Part shown: piece after piece, positions 52,141 to 63,306 of the stretch
Position numbering within the stretch: position 1 is the first letter of the stretch
How the letters are laid out: every line of letters starts with the position of its first letter
Origin: Ipomoea triloba
Taxonomy: Eukaryota; Streptophyta; Magnoliopsida; Solanales; Convolvulaceae
DNA: 64,000 nt
Assembly: GCF_003576645.1 (NCBI RefSeq)
Contig: NC_044922.1
Span: 6,603,183 to 6,667,182 of the forward strand
Direction: 5' to 3'
The notes under the pieces: model-generated
What the model was told of the DNA's origin: nothing
The model's database searches: none
Seen by the model: only the letters and a program-made list of their open reading frames with translations
Translations under genes and position numbers: made by a program

Positions 52141-53397
52141 ACGTCCACATTTAGCATTAAAAGGTGACAATGAAGCAAATAAATATACGCAACTGTCGAA
52201 CTAGGATTGAGACCCAACTAAGCAAGTTGATATCAATACAGGATTCAAATTTATATTCTTATTATAACCTGGGTGATGCATTTATATCATAATATATAAA
52301 GCTTATGATTGTATTATACACAACCGAGAATTCGTATATTTACTCCATTTAAACCAAACATATCTAAAAATATTTTAAATATAAAGTCTAAAAATCACTT
52401 TAAATTAACGACTATAGTACTGGGACCAGGTAGAAGAACACTATAGTATATGGGCCTTATAGGTACTTTGACCGTATTTAAAATGATTAAAGGTGCGTTT
52501 GGTTCGCACATGGAAATCATAATTGGAATGAGAATCAAATACTTGATACGTGTTTTGGTTAAAGTTTTTTACATGTTTGGTAGTCTAGTGGAATTGAAAT
52601 GATTACCAATATTAATGTTTGGTTATGTATGACCCTATAATGAGAATAAAGATTTTTAAAATACAAAAAAGAAAAAGAAAAAAATAAAGGCAATTGATTC
52701 TAATACAATGAAATCCAAAGCACCAATATGAACAAAAAAATCAATATATATAGTATAATTTTGTATTGTATATATAATGGTATTATTTATGATAGGTACT
52801 GATGTTGATTGATATTGTAAATTTTTACTATAATTTTAGCGCTACTGACATTAATTTTTTTACTTTACCCATAATTACAAGATTTTAAATTTTATTCCTC
52901 CTGGAGTATAAAAACATATGGTAGAACGTTATGGCAGTGTCTATCAAGACTTGGTACCTTCCTCATGTTTGGACAATATGTGTCACTAACACAATAAATA
53001 TATATCTCTAGTCTTTCTCAAACTTTCTTGCAAATCAATTAAGCTACTTTCCTCTTTTCTATGATATATAATTAAATTATGTAGAACAAGCCGTGAAGGA
53101 TCTTTCCACAATTTTTATATGAATATGAATATTTGACTTTCATTGCTACAAAAATATTAAAAATAATATTTCACTTTTACGTAATAAAGCATGATTTTTG
53201 CTCATAAAAACGGATTTTCTTCGTCCTTAGTATCTCCACAACCCAAATGGATAAACTAGTAGAGAAATAAATTAAATTACAGTACCTCATGAATAGATAC
53301 TACATTGTAACAAAGTTAATAGTATTAAAAAAATTACACTACCTCAATAGTCTATTAGGTGGAAGGATGAGTACTTACGATTTCTACCAGATTAAAT
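52141..53397. other. Spacer with one single MITE end
   Basis: At about 52495 the sequence GGTGCGTTTGGTTCGCACATG is the left end of the element found complete at 53401, here without its right half. Nothing else supported. Confidence 0.45.
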
Positions 53398-53400
53398 ATA

Positions 53401-53701
53401 GGGTGCGTTTGGTTCGCACATGGGAATCGGAATCGGAATGGGTATCAAATACTTGGTAAGGGTAATGGGTTTTGGTGAAAGTATTTAGCATGTTTGGTAG
53501 TTGGGTGGAATGTGAATGATTATTAATAGTTGGGGAAGAAATGATGAAGGAAGATGAAACCCTTATTTAATAAGGGTATGGGTTTTGCCATTAATAGGGT
53601 ATTCCAAACCCGTAGTAGCATTCACAAAACCTATCAACCAAACACTAACAATCACTTTGATACCCATACTTTATGCCTAAACCCCCCAACCAAACACACC
53701 C
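53401..53701. mobile_element. Tourist-like MITE
   Basis: Ends GGGTGCGTTTGGTTCGC and CCAACCAAACACACCC, flanked by ATA on both sides (53398-53400, 53702-53704). The interior has GGAATCGGAATCGGAATGGG and its rough complement. Confidence 0.65.
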
Positions 53702-53704
53702 ATA

Positions 53705-54023
53705 ATGTACACAAACTACAATCGTCAAGATTTAATTATGTGTTCATTATCCATGATAACCCGAGTATGTAAATCGTTGAACACAGATACTAAACTTTTG
53801 CTTACTGGGTACAAGGAGCCCCTCTGGATAACCTGAGTATTTAAATCGCTGAACACATGCTAAACTTTTGCTTACTGGGTACAAGGAGTCCCTCACTTTG
53901 AGAGGTTGCTCTCGTACTGAGATTTGTGAGACTTGATCTTGATCTTTCTTCTTAAACTTCACTCCTATGACCAACTAAGCTACCCGTGCAGGCAAGTGAG
54001 CAGAATTTTGTTCTTTCTGCACC
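53705..54023. other. Upstream region of the glycosyltransferase gene
   Basis: Contains a ~65-bp direct duplication (TAAACTTTTGCTTACTGGGT at about 53790 and 53861). No gene. Confidence 0.55.
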
Positions 54024-54035
54024 TATATATATAAG
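54024..54035 (+). promoter_or_regulatory. TATA box of the glycosyltransferase gene
   Basis: TATATATATAAG lies about 100 bp before the ATG. Confidence 0.65.
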
Positions 54036-54132
54036 TTTTGCCCGATGGCGGTTTACATATGCACAGAAAATTGGAGATTTATAACATTAAAGTATCTAGT
54101 ATCTAGTAGTTAGTTAGAGAAAGAGCAAGAAA

Positions 54133-57100
54133 ATGGAGGGAGAAAAGAGAGCACATATTTTAGCTATTCCTTATCCAAGCCAAGGCCACATCAATCCCAT
54201 GCTTCAATTCTGCAAACGCCTCGTCTCCAAAGGTCTCAAAACCACTCTGGCCATCACCACCTTCATTTCCAACTCCATGAAACCCGTCTCCGACGCCGTC
54301 GCCATCGACACCATCTCTGACGGCTGCGACGCCGCCGGTTTCCTCCAAGCCCAAAGCGTCCACGACTACCTCAACCGCTTCCAAGTCGCCGGCTCCAAGA
54401 CCCTTTCCGACCTCATCGAAAAGTACAAAAACTCCGATTCTCCGGTCGATTGCGTTGTATACGACTCGTTCATGCCTTGGGCTCTGGACGTGGCCAAGAG
54501 CCACGGCCTCTTCGCCGCCTGCTTTTTCACCCAAGCTTGCGCTGTTAATTATGTTTATTACTGCGCGCACCATGGGAAACTGGAGTTGCCGGTGACTTCG
54601 CCGCCGGTGAGGATTCCCGGGCTGCCGCCGCTGGAGCTGCGCGATATGCCGTCGTTCATTTACGTGCATGGATCTTATCCGGCGTATTTTGAGTTGGTGC
54701 TTCACCAGTTCTTGAATGTGGATAAAGCCGATTGCGTTTTCGTTAACACATTCTACAAGCTGGAGGCTCAGGTCTGTCTTCATTTCTGCTCTCTGTTTTA
54801 TTTTAAGACGGTAACATAGTTAACTTATCAATCCTAACTTATTTGGCTATTATTAGATGTTTGACTTGATTATAGAGCTAATATAAATGTTTTATTAGAT
54901 CATTTTGCATGTAATCAGCTATTGTTAATTTACCAAACATCTTGTTTGTAATAATTTATTGTTCCAAGACACTAAAATTCAAAAAGCTACTCAAAACAGG
55001 TTTTTTAATTAGCTTTTGAGAAAGTCATTTTGCATGTAATCAGTTACCAAACATCTTTCTACAATCAACTAATGCTATTAAGTATTAACTAATCAAACTC
55101 ACTAACCCAATCAAGTAACAACTATCAGCAAACAACTACGGAGTATTTATCAAACACACCCCCTAAATCAATCTTTTCTTATCTCTCTGTCCCACTTTTT
55201 GTGAACGAGTTTAATTTTTCATGATATTATATTACGTTTAGAATTAGTATATAAAATTTAAACAACATTAAAAATATTATTAAATACAAAAAAAATATCA
55301 AATATAAAAATTATAAGAACATGCTAATACAAATAAGCTAGCAAAGAAGTAAATTTAAATAAATTTGATCAATGAATAGTAGGTAGGGCAGATAAAATGA
55401 GACAGAGAGAGTTTTTAATATTTTATTAATGTTTTAAAATTGAACCTTTTGTGTTTAGTAATATTTTTATTTATTTTTAAATATATAAAATTTTCATTAA
55501 TAAAAATTAAATAATGTGAGTTAAATTAATTGAACGACACATATCAAATGGAGCATTTAATTTGGTTTATGTTTTGTACTTTTTTGTCTACTATTTTTTG
55601 AAAAATTGGTTGAACATAGCATTTAAAGTATGTAGTCCTTTTTAGTGGAATTCACTTTTAGTTTGGAACATGTAAAAGTGAATCGGATTTTGGTAGGTGA
55701 GATATTTAATGAGACAGTTTATCATTTCAAGCAACGTCGTCAAGGGAGGCAGCCAAATACATTTCCATTTCAATCAAGAGACAAGCAAGAAAGTCAAAAT
55801 AGATAATATGTGAATGAAAAATTTATTCTTAAAATATACCAATTCAAGTTTGAGAAAATAGGGTTAGAATGGCTTGAAAGTAGCTATTGTCTAACATTAA
55901 GAAAACAATGTAGATTTAAACTAATATATATTAGAGTATACAATTTCACTATTATATTTAATTTTCCAATATAATATTTTGTATTTCATAAAACTTTTCT
56001 TGTCAATAACTTTATGGTCTAATGACAGAAAATAACTCTCTTATGGGTCTGAGGTTTAGTGGGGCTGTATTAACTACAGAGTTAATTAGTAGTACTGAAA
56101 AAAAAACTCTTCCTATATAATACTTGTTAAATACGGAGTATATGAACTTTGCCCCATATTTATTAATAATAAATTAAATACAACAAAAGATAAATTATAT
56201 AAAATTTAAGTACAACATTTTAATAATCAAACAAGATATACTACAATGGGTTGAATGAGTACAAGATTGGAGAAATATTAAATGAAAACGTCAACTATTT
56301 ACAAGGACTGTCGTTATTGTTGTGCAGTAACACCACTCAAAATTTGACTAAAAGAACTACTTTTATATTTGTTATTACTTCTTATTGGAGTATTGTTTGA
56401 TTTTGTTGTGCAGTAACAGTGTAACACCACTCCAAATTTGACTAAAAGAACTACTTTTATATTTGCTATTACTTTTTATTGGAGTATTGTTTGATTTTTC
56501 TAATATAGTTTGATATTTTGTACGTTTCAAATAATGACAGAAACTCGCAATTAATATTCGATAGTGTACATAGATAAATCTCACATTATAACTCTATCCG
56601 GTTCTCTCAAAAAAATAACTCTATCCGGCAAAAGATTACAATGAAATAAATTATTGTTTATAACATATCGATTTAAATCAAGAAGTTAGGCTAATAGACA
56701 TGCTCTCATTAAGACTGAAATTTGTAATGTGATGTTGTTATATGTCGTTATATGGGCAGGTAGTGGATACAATGTCGAAAATGAGTCCAGTAATTACAAT
56801 TGGACCAACAATCCCATCGTTATACTTAGACAACGGAGTAAAAAACGACAGCGAATATGGCATCAACCTCTACCACATGGACCAATCAAAAAGCATTGAT
56901 TGGCTAAAGACAAAACCCGAAGCCTCAGTCATCTACGTGGCATTTGGAAGCATGGCATCCGTTGACCAAAAACAAATGGAAGAGCTTGCATGGGGCTTCA
57001 AAAACACCAACACTTACTTCCTATGGGTGGTTAGGGACTCCGAGCTACAAAAGCTGCCGGAGAATTTCCTCGACGACGTGGGGCCCACAGATAAGGCCCT

Positions 57101-57500
57101 GATCGTGAACTGGAGCCCTCAGCTTAAAGTGCTGTCTAGCAAGGCCGTGGGGTGTTTTTTTACTCACGGCGGATGGAACTCGACTATCGAGGCGCTCAGC
57201 CTCGGGGTGCCGATGGTGGTGATGCCGCAGTGGACCGACCAGACCATGAACGCGAAATTGATCGAGGATGTGTGGAAGGTTGGGAAGAGGGTTAGGGTTG
57301 GTGAGGATGGGGTTGTGAGTAGGGGAGAAATAGAGGGGTGTGTTAGGGAGGTTTTGGGGGAGGGGGGAAAAGGGAAAGAAATGAAGGAAAATGCAATGAA
57401 ATGGAGTCATTTGGCTAAGGAGGCAGTGAGTGAAGGTGGGACTTCAGACAAAGTTATTGATGAATTTGTGTCCACATTGACATCATTATCCCATGTTTGA
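54133..57500 (+). CDS. UDP-glycosyltransferase, UGT74-like (group L)
   Basis: Two exons, 54133-54771 and 56760-57500, joined in phase 0 with GT-AG borders, giving 459 residues. Such enzymes transfer glucose from UDP-glucose to hydroxyl, carboxyl or thiol groups of small molecules in the cytosol. Seen: catalytic His19 in PSQGHINPM, its likely partner Asp111 (VVYDSF), and a complete 44-residue PSPG box from Trp331 (WSPQLKVLSS) to Gln374 (PQWTDQ) with HGGWNST. The last Gln and the Asp-Gln pair usually mean UDP-glucose. The start PYPSQGHINPMLQF and the SIDWLKTKPEASVIYVAFGS block fit the UGT74 family (placement by eye). The 2.0-kb intron is long for this family. All key residues are intact. Possible partner of the P450, acyltransferase and reductase nearby. 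Confidence 0.94.
54772..56759 (+). other. Long intron of the glycosyltransferase gene
   Basis: 1,988 bp. It has a ~60-bp duplication (AACACCACTC then AAAATTTGACTAAAAGAACT near 56328 and again near 56423) and scattered LTR debris near 55840-55950. No gene inside. Confidence 0.6.
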
Positions 57501-57925
57501 TCATTATGGTTTTTGTCACACTATATAGGATGCAAACTCATGTTGTAAGCAAGCATATATATATATATATATATATGTGCATGCTTTCTAGTTGTGTAAC
57601 TAAATCGTATGAATAAAATGTCTTATTGTCACAAATTAAAAGCACCTAGCAAAATTGATAATTATTATGTTTGCTGTAAAATACTTGGTAATGGATTACA
57701 AAGTCATTGATAAAATACCAAAAACAAATCTATCATTAAAGAAAAACAGTTGTAAATTACGGATGGATCCTATACTTTTAAATTTCTCAACAAAAATTCC
57801 ATATAAAGATATTCTTATCGTCAGAATATAGTTTCTTATTATTGAATGATGTTACATTGAAGGCCAATTTATTGTGACAAAGTATAGAACATACTTCTTC
57901 TAGTTCTGATGATACTAGCATAGTG
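57501..57925. other. 3' flank of the glycosyltransferase gene
   Basis: 3' UTR with AATAAAATG near 57612. The stretch ends with TAGTG (57921-57925), which should recur after the right LTR if it is the target duplication. Confidence 0.55.
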
Positions 57926-58762
57926 TGTTGGATATTTATATAGTAATGGAGATTAATGGTTCAGATGTCTACCATGCAAGCTTAAATAATATTTGGAGTT
58001 GTGGAGTTATAAGTATTATTTAGTTTGGTAGAGATGATTTTGGATAATCGAGAGATACCTCGAAAGGTCAGTTTATTCGAAAGATCAGTTCGCGGAATAT
58101 CGATGTCTCGAGAGATAGGAATGTTCGAGAGATACATTGAGAGATCAGTTCGATCGACAGATGTCTCGATAGTCTTTATGCAAACTTCCAACTCTCGAGA
58201 GATGTGAATCTGTGAAGCGTTCTACGACTCGAATGCTGATGTGATATATGTAAGGGTAAGTAACGTACACATGCTTTAGTATCTCTTGTTTTGCAACAAG
58301 TATATTGCATTGGGGATATTAAGACTAGAATGTGTTTTTATCACGTTTATCATGCATGGGTACGTAACTTACGTAAACCGGATTATCCTATCCAAAATCG
58401 GTTAGAATTTCAAAAATATGGTTGAAGGTGGTTTACCAACAGCCATAAACTTCCAGTAAACTGCTCCCAACGGTTAGAATTTTCTCTATAAATTCTAGGG
58501 AGTATCATCTGATGAAAGCAGCTGATGAAAGCAGCAAGTTTTGCATTCTATCAAGTTATTTCACGGTTCAAATCTCTCCTAAAGTTTCTTTTCAAGCAAC
58601 AAAGAACTTTGTTTCATCTTCTTGTATCCCATAAGATTTAATCTTGAAACCTCGTTGCTTTGTGAGAGGAAAGATTAAAAGCTTATAGGAAAGTGATATC
58701 ACGCGGGGTGAAGATCTCTTTTTCGTCTCTGTTATTCCTCATATTCCTCTCTTAAACCAACA
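57926..58762 (+). mobile_element. 5' LTR of a Ty1/copia element (837 bp)
   Basis: Begins TGTTGG and ends CCAACA, a perfect 6-bp inverted terminus. It is nearly identical to 63307-64000. By eye the aligned part differs by six transitions and one 13-bp tandem duplication (CTGATGAAAGCAG, only in this copy near 58510-58535). U3 has a cluster of TCGAGAGAT-type motifs (58047-58201). A TATA box TATAAAT is at 58487-58493, so transcription probably starts near 58520. Confidence 0.93.
58487..58493 (+). promoter_or_regulatory. TATA box of the LTR promoter
   Basis: TATAAAT preceded by CTC and followed about 25-30 bp on by purine-rich AAGCAG repeats. The same sequence is in the right LTR. Confidence 0.7.
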
Positions 58763-58779
58763 ATCTATAAGCTTTTAAT
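58674..58779 (+). other. 15-bp inverted repeat spanning the LTR end in place of a tRNA primer site
   Basis: ATTAAAAGCTTATAG (58674-58688, inside the LTR) is the exact complement of CTATAAGCTTTTAAT (58765-58779), which starts 2 bp after the LTR end. No TGGTATCAGAGC-type site follows the LTR. See findings. Confidence 0.75.
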
Positions 58780-58794
58780 ACCAGTTTCTGAGGA

Positions 58795-61700
58795 ATGATG
58801 AACTCTGGGTTCCTTGACTTTGCTGTCAACATTCCAAAGTTGGAACACTTTGAAGGCGTGGGCTTTCGCAGATGGCAAAAGAAGATGAAGTTCTTCCTTG
58901 CGGCCCTGAATGTGGCATATGTGTTGAGCACCCCCGAAGCCAGTGGAGCAAGAGAATGAGACGCTTGAAGCCACCCGTCGCCGACTCAAATGGGAGAATG
59001 ATGATCTCGCCTGCCGTGGCCATATTCTGAACGGTATGTCTGACACCCTCTTTGATATTTATCAATATGAGGAATCCTCTAATGATCTGTGGGATGTGCT
59101 TGATGCAAAATATATATCTGAGGATGCCTCTAACAAGAAATTCCTGGTAAGTGAATTCAATGAATTCAGAATGGTGGACAATCGCTCAGTCATGGAACAA
59201 TTCCATGAGATTGTCAGAATCCTTGGACAGATAAGGCACCATGGCATGAATATGGATGACTCCATTGCCATTGCCAGTATCATAGACAAGTTGCCACCTT
59301 CATGGAATAAGGTACATCGTGCCTTGATGCAAAGGAAGGAAGAACTTACCATGGAGCAACTGGGTTCCCACCTGTATGTGGAGGAAGGGATCAGACAGAA
59401 AGAGAGTAAGAAAAAAAGCGGTGGGAGGTTAATCGGGGCTTCAGGTTCTACCATCAACTTTGTTGATGAAGGCAAACCATATGGGAACCGCAAAGGGAAA
59501 GGGAAACCGGGAAAGACCTCAAAATCTTCTAAGTTTAAGAAGAATGAAAAAGGGAAAGGAAATGCATGGGTTAAATGCTGGGTGTGCAACGGTCCACACT
59601 TCAAAAAGGACTGTGAAGTTTGGAAGGAAAAGATGGAAGGCATATCTTCTGGTAATCATGGCCAAGGAACTGGCCAATGGAAACAAGGTAAAATCGTTAA
59701 TCTCGTTTCTAATAGCACTGAAAATTTCATTGCTATGATATCTGAAGTTTATGTCATGCAGACTGATGACTCGTGGTGGGTTGACACTGGGGCTACCAGG
59801 CATGTCTGTAAGGATATAAATCTTTACAAGATTTATAAAAATCTGGAAGATGGTCCAAGCCTATACATGGGAAATGATTCCATGGTGAAGGTGAAAGGGA
59901 TTGGACAAGTGGAGTTACTTCTCACATCTGGAAAGAAGCTGACTCTCACGGATGTGTATCATGCCCCAGATGTTAGGAAAAATTTAATTTCTGGCATTGT
60001 ATTGAACAAGTGTGGTTTTAAACTTGTATTTGAAGCAGATTGTTTTATTTTGTCCAAGGCCGGTACGTTTGTAGGCCAAGGATTTCTGTGTTGTAATATG
60101 TTAAAACTTAATATTAGTAAAGTTGATGGTTGCGTTTACACAGTGCGTTCATCATTTTTATGGCATTCACGTTTATGTCACGTAAATTATTTTCGTTTAT
60201 TTGACATGGCTAAAGATGGATTAATACCATCTTTTGTGTTGAACAAGGAACCATGCAGTGCATGCATGTTAAATAAAATAACTAGGAATTCCTTTCCTAA
60301 TATAAAAAGGGATTCAACTTTGCTTGAATTGGTGCACAGTGACCTGTGTGACTTTCATAGCAACCCTTCATTGGGAAATAAAAAGTATATAGTCACTTTC
60401 ATAGATGACTATTCGAGATATTGCTATGTGTACCTCCTACATTCTAAGGATGAGGCCTTGGAAAAGTTTAAAATATTTAAGTTGGAGGTTGAACTACAAA
60501 CTGGTCAGTTGGTGAAAAGATTACGCACTGACAGAGGTGGTGAATATTATGATCCACCGTTCTTTCAATCCGTGGGTATCATTCATGAGACCACAACACC
60601 ATATACTCCACAACTAAATGGTGTGGCAGAAAGGAAGAATAGAGTGCTCAAGGAAATGATAAATTGCATGTTATCAGTATCCGGATTGAGTGAAGGTTTC
60701 TGGGGAGAAGCCATGTTGACCGCTTGTTATGTTCTCAATAGAATTCCTAACAAAAGAAGTAGGTAACACCTTATGAACTTTGGTTCAACAAGAAACCCAA
60801 CCTGAATCATTTGAAAGTCTGGGGTTGCAGGGCTGTGGTAAGGTTGCCAGATCCTAAACGTAAAGGTCTAGGGGAAAAGGGCATTGATTCTATCTTTATA
60901 GGATATGCAGTACACAGCAAGGCATATCGGTTCTATGTGATAGAACCTAATGACTATGTCTCGATACATACCGTTATAGAGTCACGGGATGCTATCTTTG
61001 ATGAAAATAGATTCACTTCGATAGAGAGAACCAAGGGTCTAATTCCTAGTTCGAGTAAGTCCAAAGATGTTGATCAAATTCATGATCATGCAGGGTCAAA
61101 GGAACTTGAACTTAGGAAAAGTAAAAGATCCAGAAAGACAAAAACATTTGGTCCGGACTTCCAAATGTATTTGGTCGAAGGTTCGAGAGGTACCTTGGAG
61201 ACCACAAACCTGTACTACTTCAATATAGAAGGTGATCCCTCGTCATTTGAGGAGGCTATGAATTCTCATGATGTTGCTTTCTGGAAAGAAGCAGTTAATG
61301 ATGAAATGGATTCCATCATGGGAAATAACACTTGGATATTAACTGATCCTCCGAATGGTTGTAAACCTATTGGGTGCAAGTGGATCTTCAAAAGGAAGAT
61401 GAAAGTCGATGGGTCAATCGAGAAGTTCAAAGCCAAGCTTGTCGCACAGGGCTTTAAACAAAAAGAAGGAGTAGACTTCTTTGACACTTATGCACCTGTA
61501 GCAAGGATTGCTACCATTAGATTGTTAATGGCCATTTCGGCCATACACAATCTTGTAATTCATCAAATGGATGTCAAGACTGTATTCTTAAATGGTGAAT
61601 TAGAGGAGGAAGTGTATATGAAGCAACCAGAAGGCTTCGTGGTTGCTGGACAAGAGCATAAAGTTTGCAAGTTAATTAAGTCACTTTATGGCTTAAAGCA

Positions 61701-62811
61701 AGCCCCTAAGCAATGGCATGATCGGTTTGATCAAGTGGTGCTGGCTAATGGGTATAGGATAAATCAATCTGATAAATGCATCTACAGCAAATTTGATAAC
61801 CAAGGACAAGGGGTTATTATTTTCTTATACGTAGATGACATGTTGATTTTTGGGACTAATCTGGAAAAGGTTAAGGAAACCAAAGAGTTTCTTAGTTCCA
61901 GTTTCTCCATGAAAGATTTGGGAGAAGCAGAAGTTATTCTTGGAATAAAAATAACTAAAGTACAGGGTGGTGTTCGATTAACACAATCTCATTATATTGA
62001 GAAAGTGTTAAAAAGGTTTTATCACTTGACTGGTCCTCCAGTTTCTACTCCTATGGACCCTTCGTTGAAGTTAATTCCAAACGAAGGTAATACAGTTTCA
62101 CAGTTAGAGTATTCGAAAGTGATAGGATGCTTAATGTATGCAATGACTAGTACTCGTCCTGATATTGCGTTTGCAGTAGGAAAGGTGAGTAGATACACTA
62201 GTAATCCTAGTGCAGTACATTGGTTGGCATTGAAAAGAATCTTGAAATATCTGAATAAAACCATTGAGTATGGTTTGGTGTATTCGAGAGATATCTCCAT
62301 CCTGGAAGGATATTTTGATGTTAGTTGGATTTCAAATCGGGAAGATTATTCCTCAACTAGTGGATGGGTGTTTATGCTTGGAGGAGGTGCAATTTCTTGG
62401 GCTTCTAAAAAGCAAAGTTGCATTTCAGATTCAACTATGGCATCTGAATTCATTGCATTAGCTTCTGCATGTAAAGAAGCTGAGTGGCTAAGGAATTTGA
62501 TTATGGAAATTCCAATTTGGCCGAAACCGATGTCACCAATTTTAGTGCATTGTGACAACGCTACTACACTGGCCAAAGCATATAACAATGTTTATAATGG
62601 CAAGTCAAGACACATAGGCATGCGACATAGCTATGTGCGGGAGCTCCTAGTTAATGGTGTTGTAGCACTTGACTTTGTACGGTCCCGGTTCAATTTAGCG
62701 GATCCGTTTACTAAAGCCTTGGCAAGGGACATGGTGTTGAAAACATCGGAAGGGATAGGTTTAAAACCCAACTCTAGTCGAGAGGTGAAGGAAAGCACAA
62801 CTCACGCCTAA
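58795..62811 (+). pseudogene. Copia gag-pol coding region, interrupted by two frameshifts
   Basis: Reading starts at ATG 58795 (33 bp after the LTR). The first frame runs to a TGA near 58955-58960. The following gag continues in another frame, open to 60766, so there is a shift between about 58900 and 58943. A second shift lies at about 60755-60766; the rest is open from about 60763 to the stop at 62811. Domains in order: gag; a CCHC-like knuckle (CWVC...H...C, one residue shorter than usual) near 59577; aspartic protease DTGA near 59785; integrase with its His/Cys finger and DD35E residues (HSDLC, TDRGGEY, VAERKNR) from 60170 to 60766; reverse transcriptase with YVDD at 61828-61839; RNase H with the Asp/Glu/Asp set (MASEF, CDNA). 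Order integrase before reverse transcriptase is the copia order. Lineage within copia not settled. Each domain looks otherwise whole. Confidence 0.93.
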
Positions 62812-63306
62812 GTTATTACGTTAGGTCCTGAGTTCAATGATTGATGAGTACTTCATTAATCGACTGCAAGTACTAAATAAAAGGTATCCCTAAAGTCAGT
62901 ACTTGGTTTTTCTGCATGAGTGAGAGGATGAGATTACTCTTAACTAATCCTTTGAGAAAATGCTTACTGCAGGGCATGATTTAAAAGATTAGCCTATGTG
63001 AACATGAAGTGTAGCCGCTTCAAGAGCTTAGGGTTTGGCTTGATATGTTCATGAATGGATACGGACACATGGCTGTTAATAGTGTCAAGTTTTGAGATTT
63101 GTGACTGTAAAAATTTGTGTGTATTTTACCTACATTTCTTCAAAGAGACTGCGTGGTTCAAGGCTCGTCCACCACTGCAATCCGAATTGATGTATCGCGT
63201 ATTATACTATGTGGAAGTTCAATCTCTAAGACACTTTCATTTATGCACAAGTTTTTGGATTTATCTTGGTAAAGCATTAACCTTTACTATATAAATAGAG
63301 GAGGAT
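62812..63306 (+). other. 3' untranslated part of the copia element with polypurine tract
   Basis: About 495 bp without a known gene. A purine run AGAGGAGGA (63297-63305) lies 1 bp before the right LTR and is the likely primer for plus-strand synthesis. Confidence 0.75.

Noticed and set aside
53554..53772. 72-codon plus-strand frame
   Set aside because: It is inside the Tourist-like MITE at 53401-53701 and runs out of its end.
54160..54783. 207-codon minus-strand frame
   Set aside because: It lies opposite the UGT exon, which has all family motifs; the antisense frame is due to high G+C at third positions.
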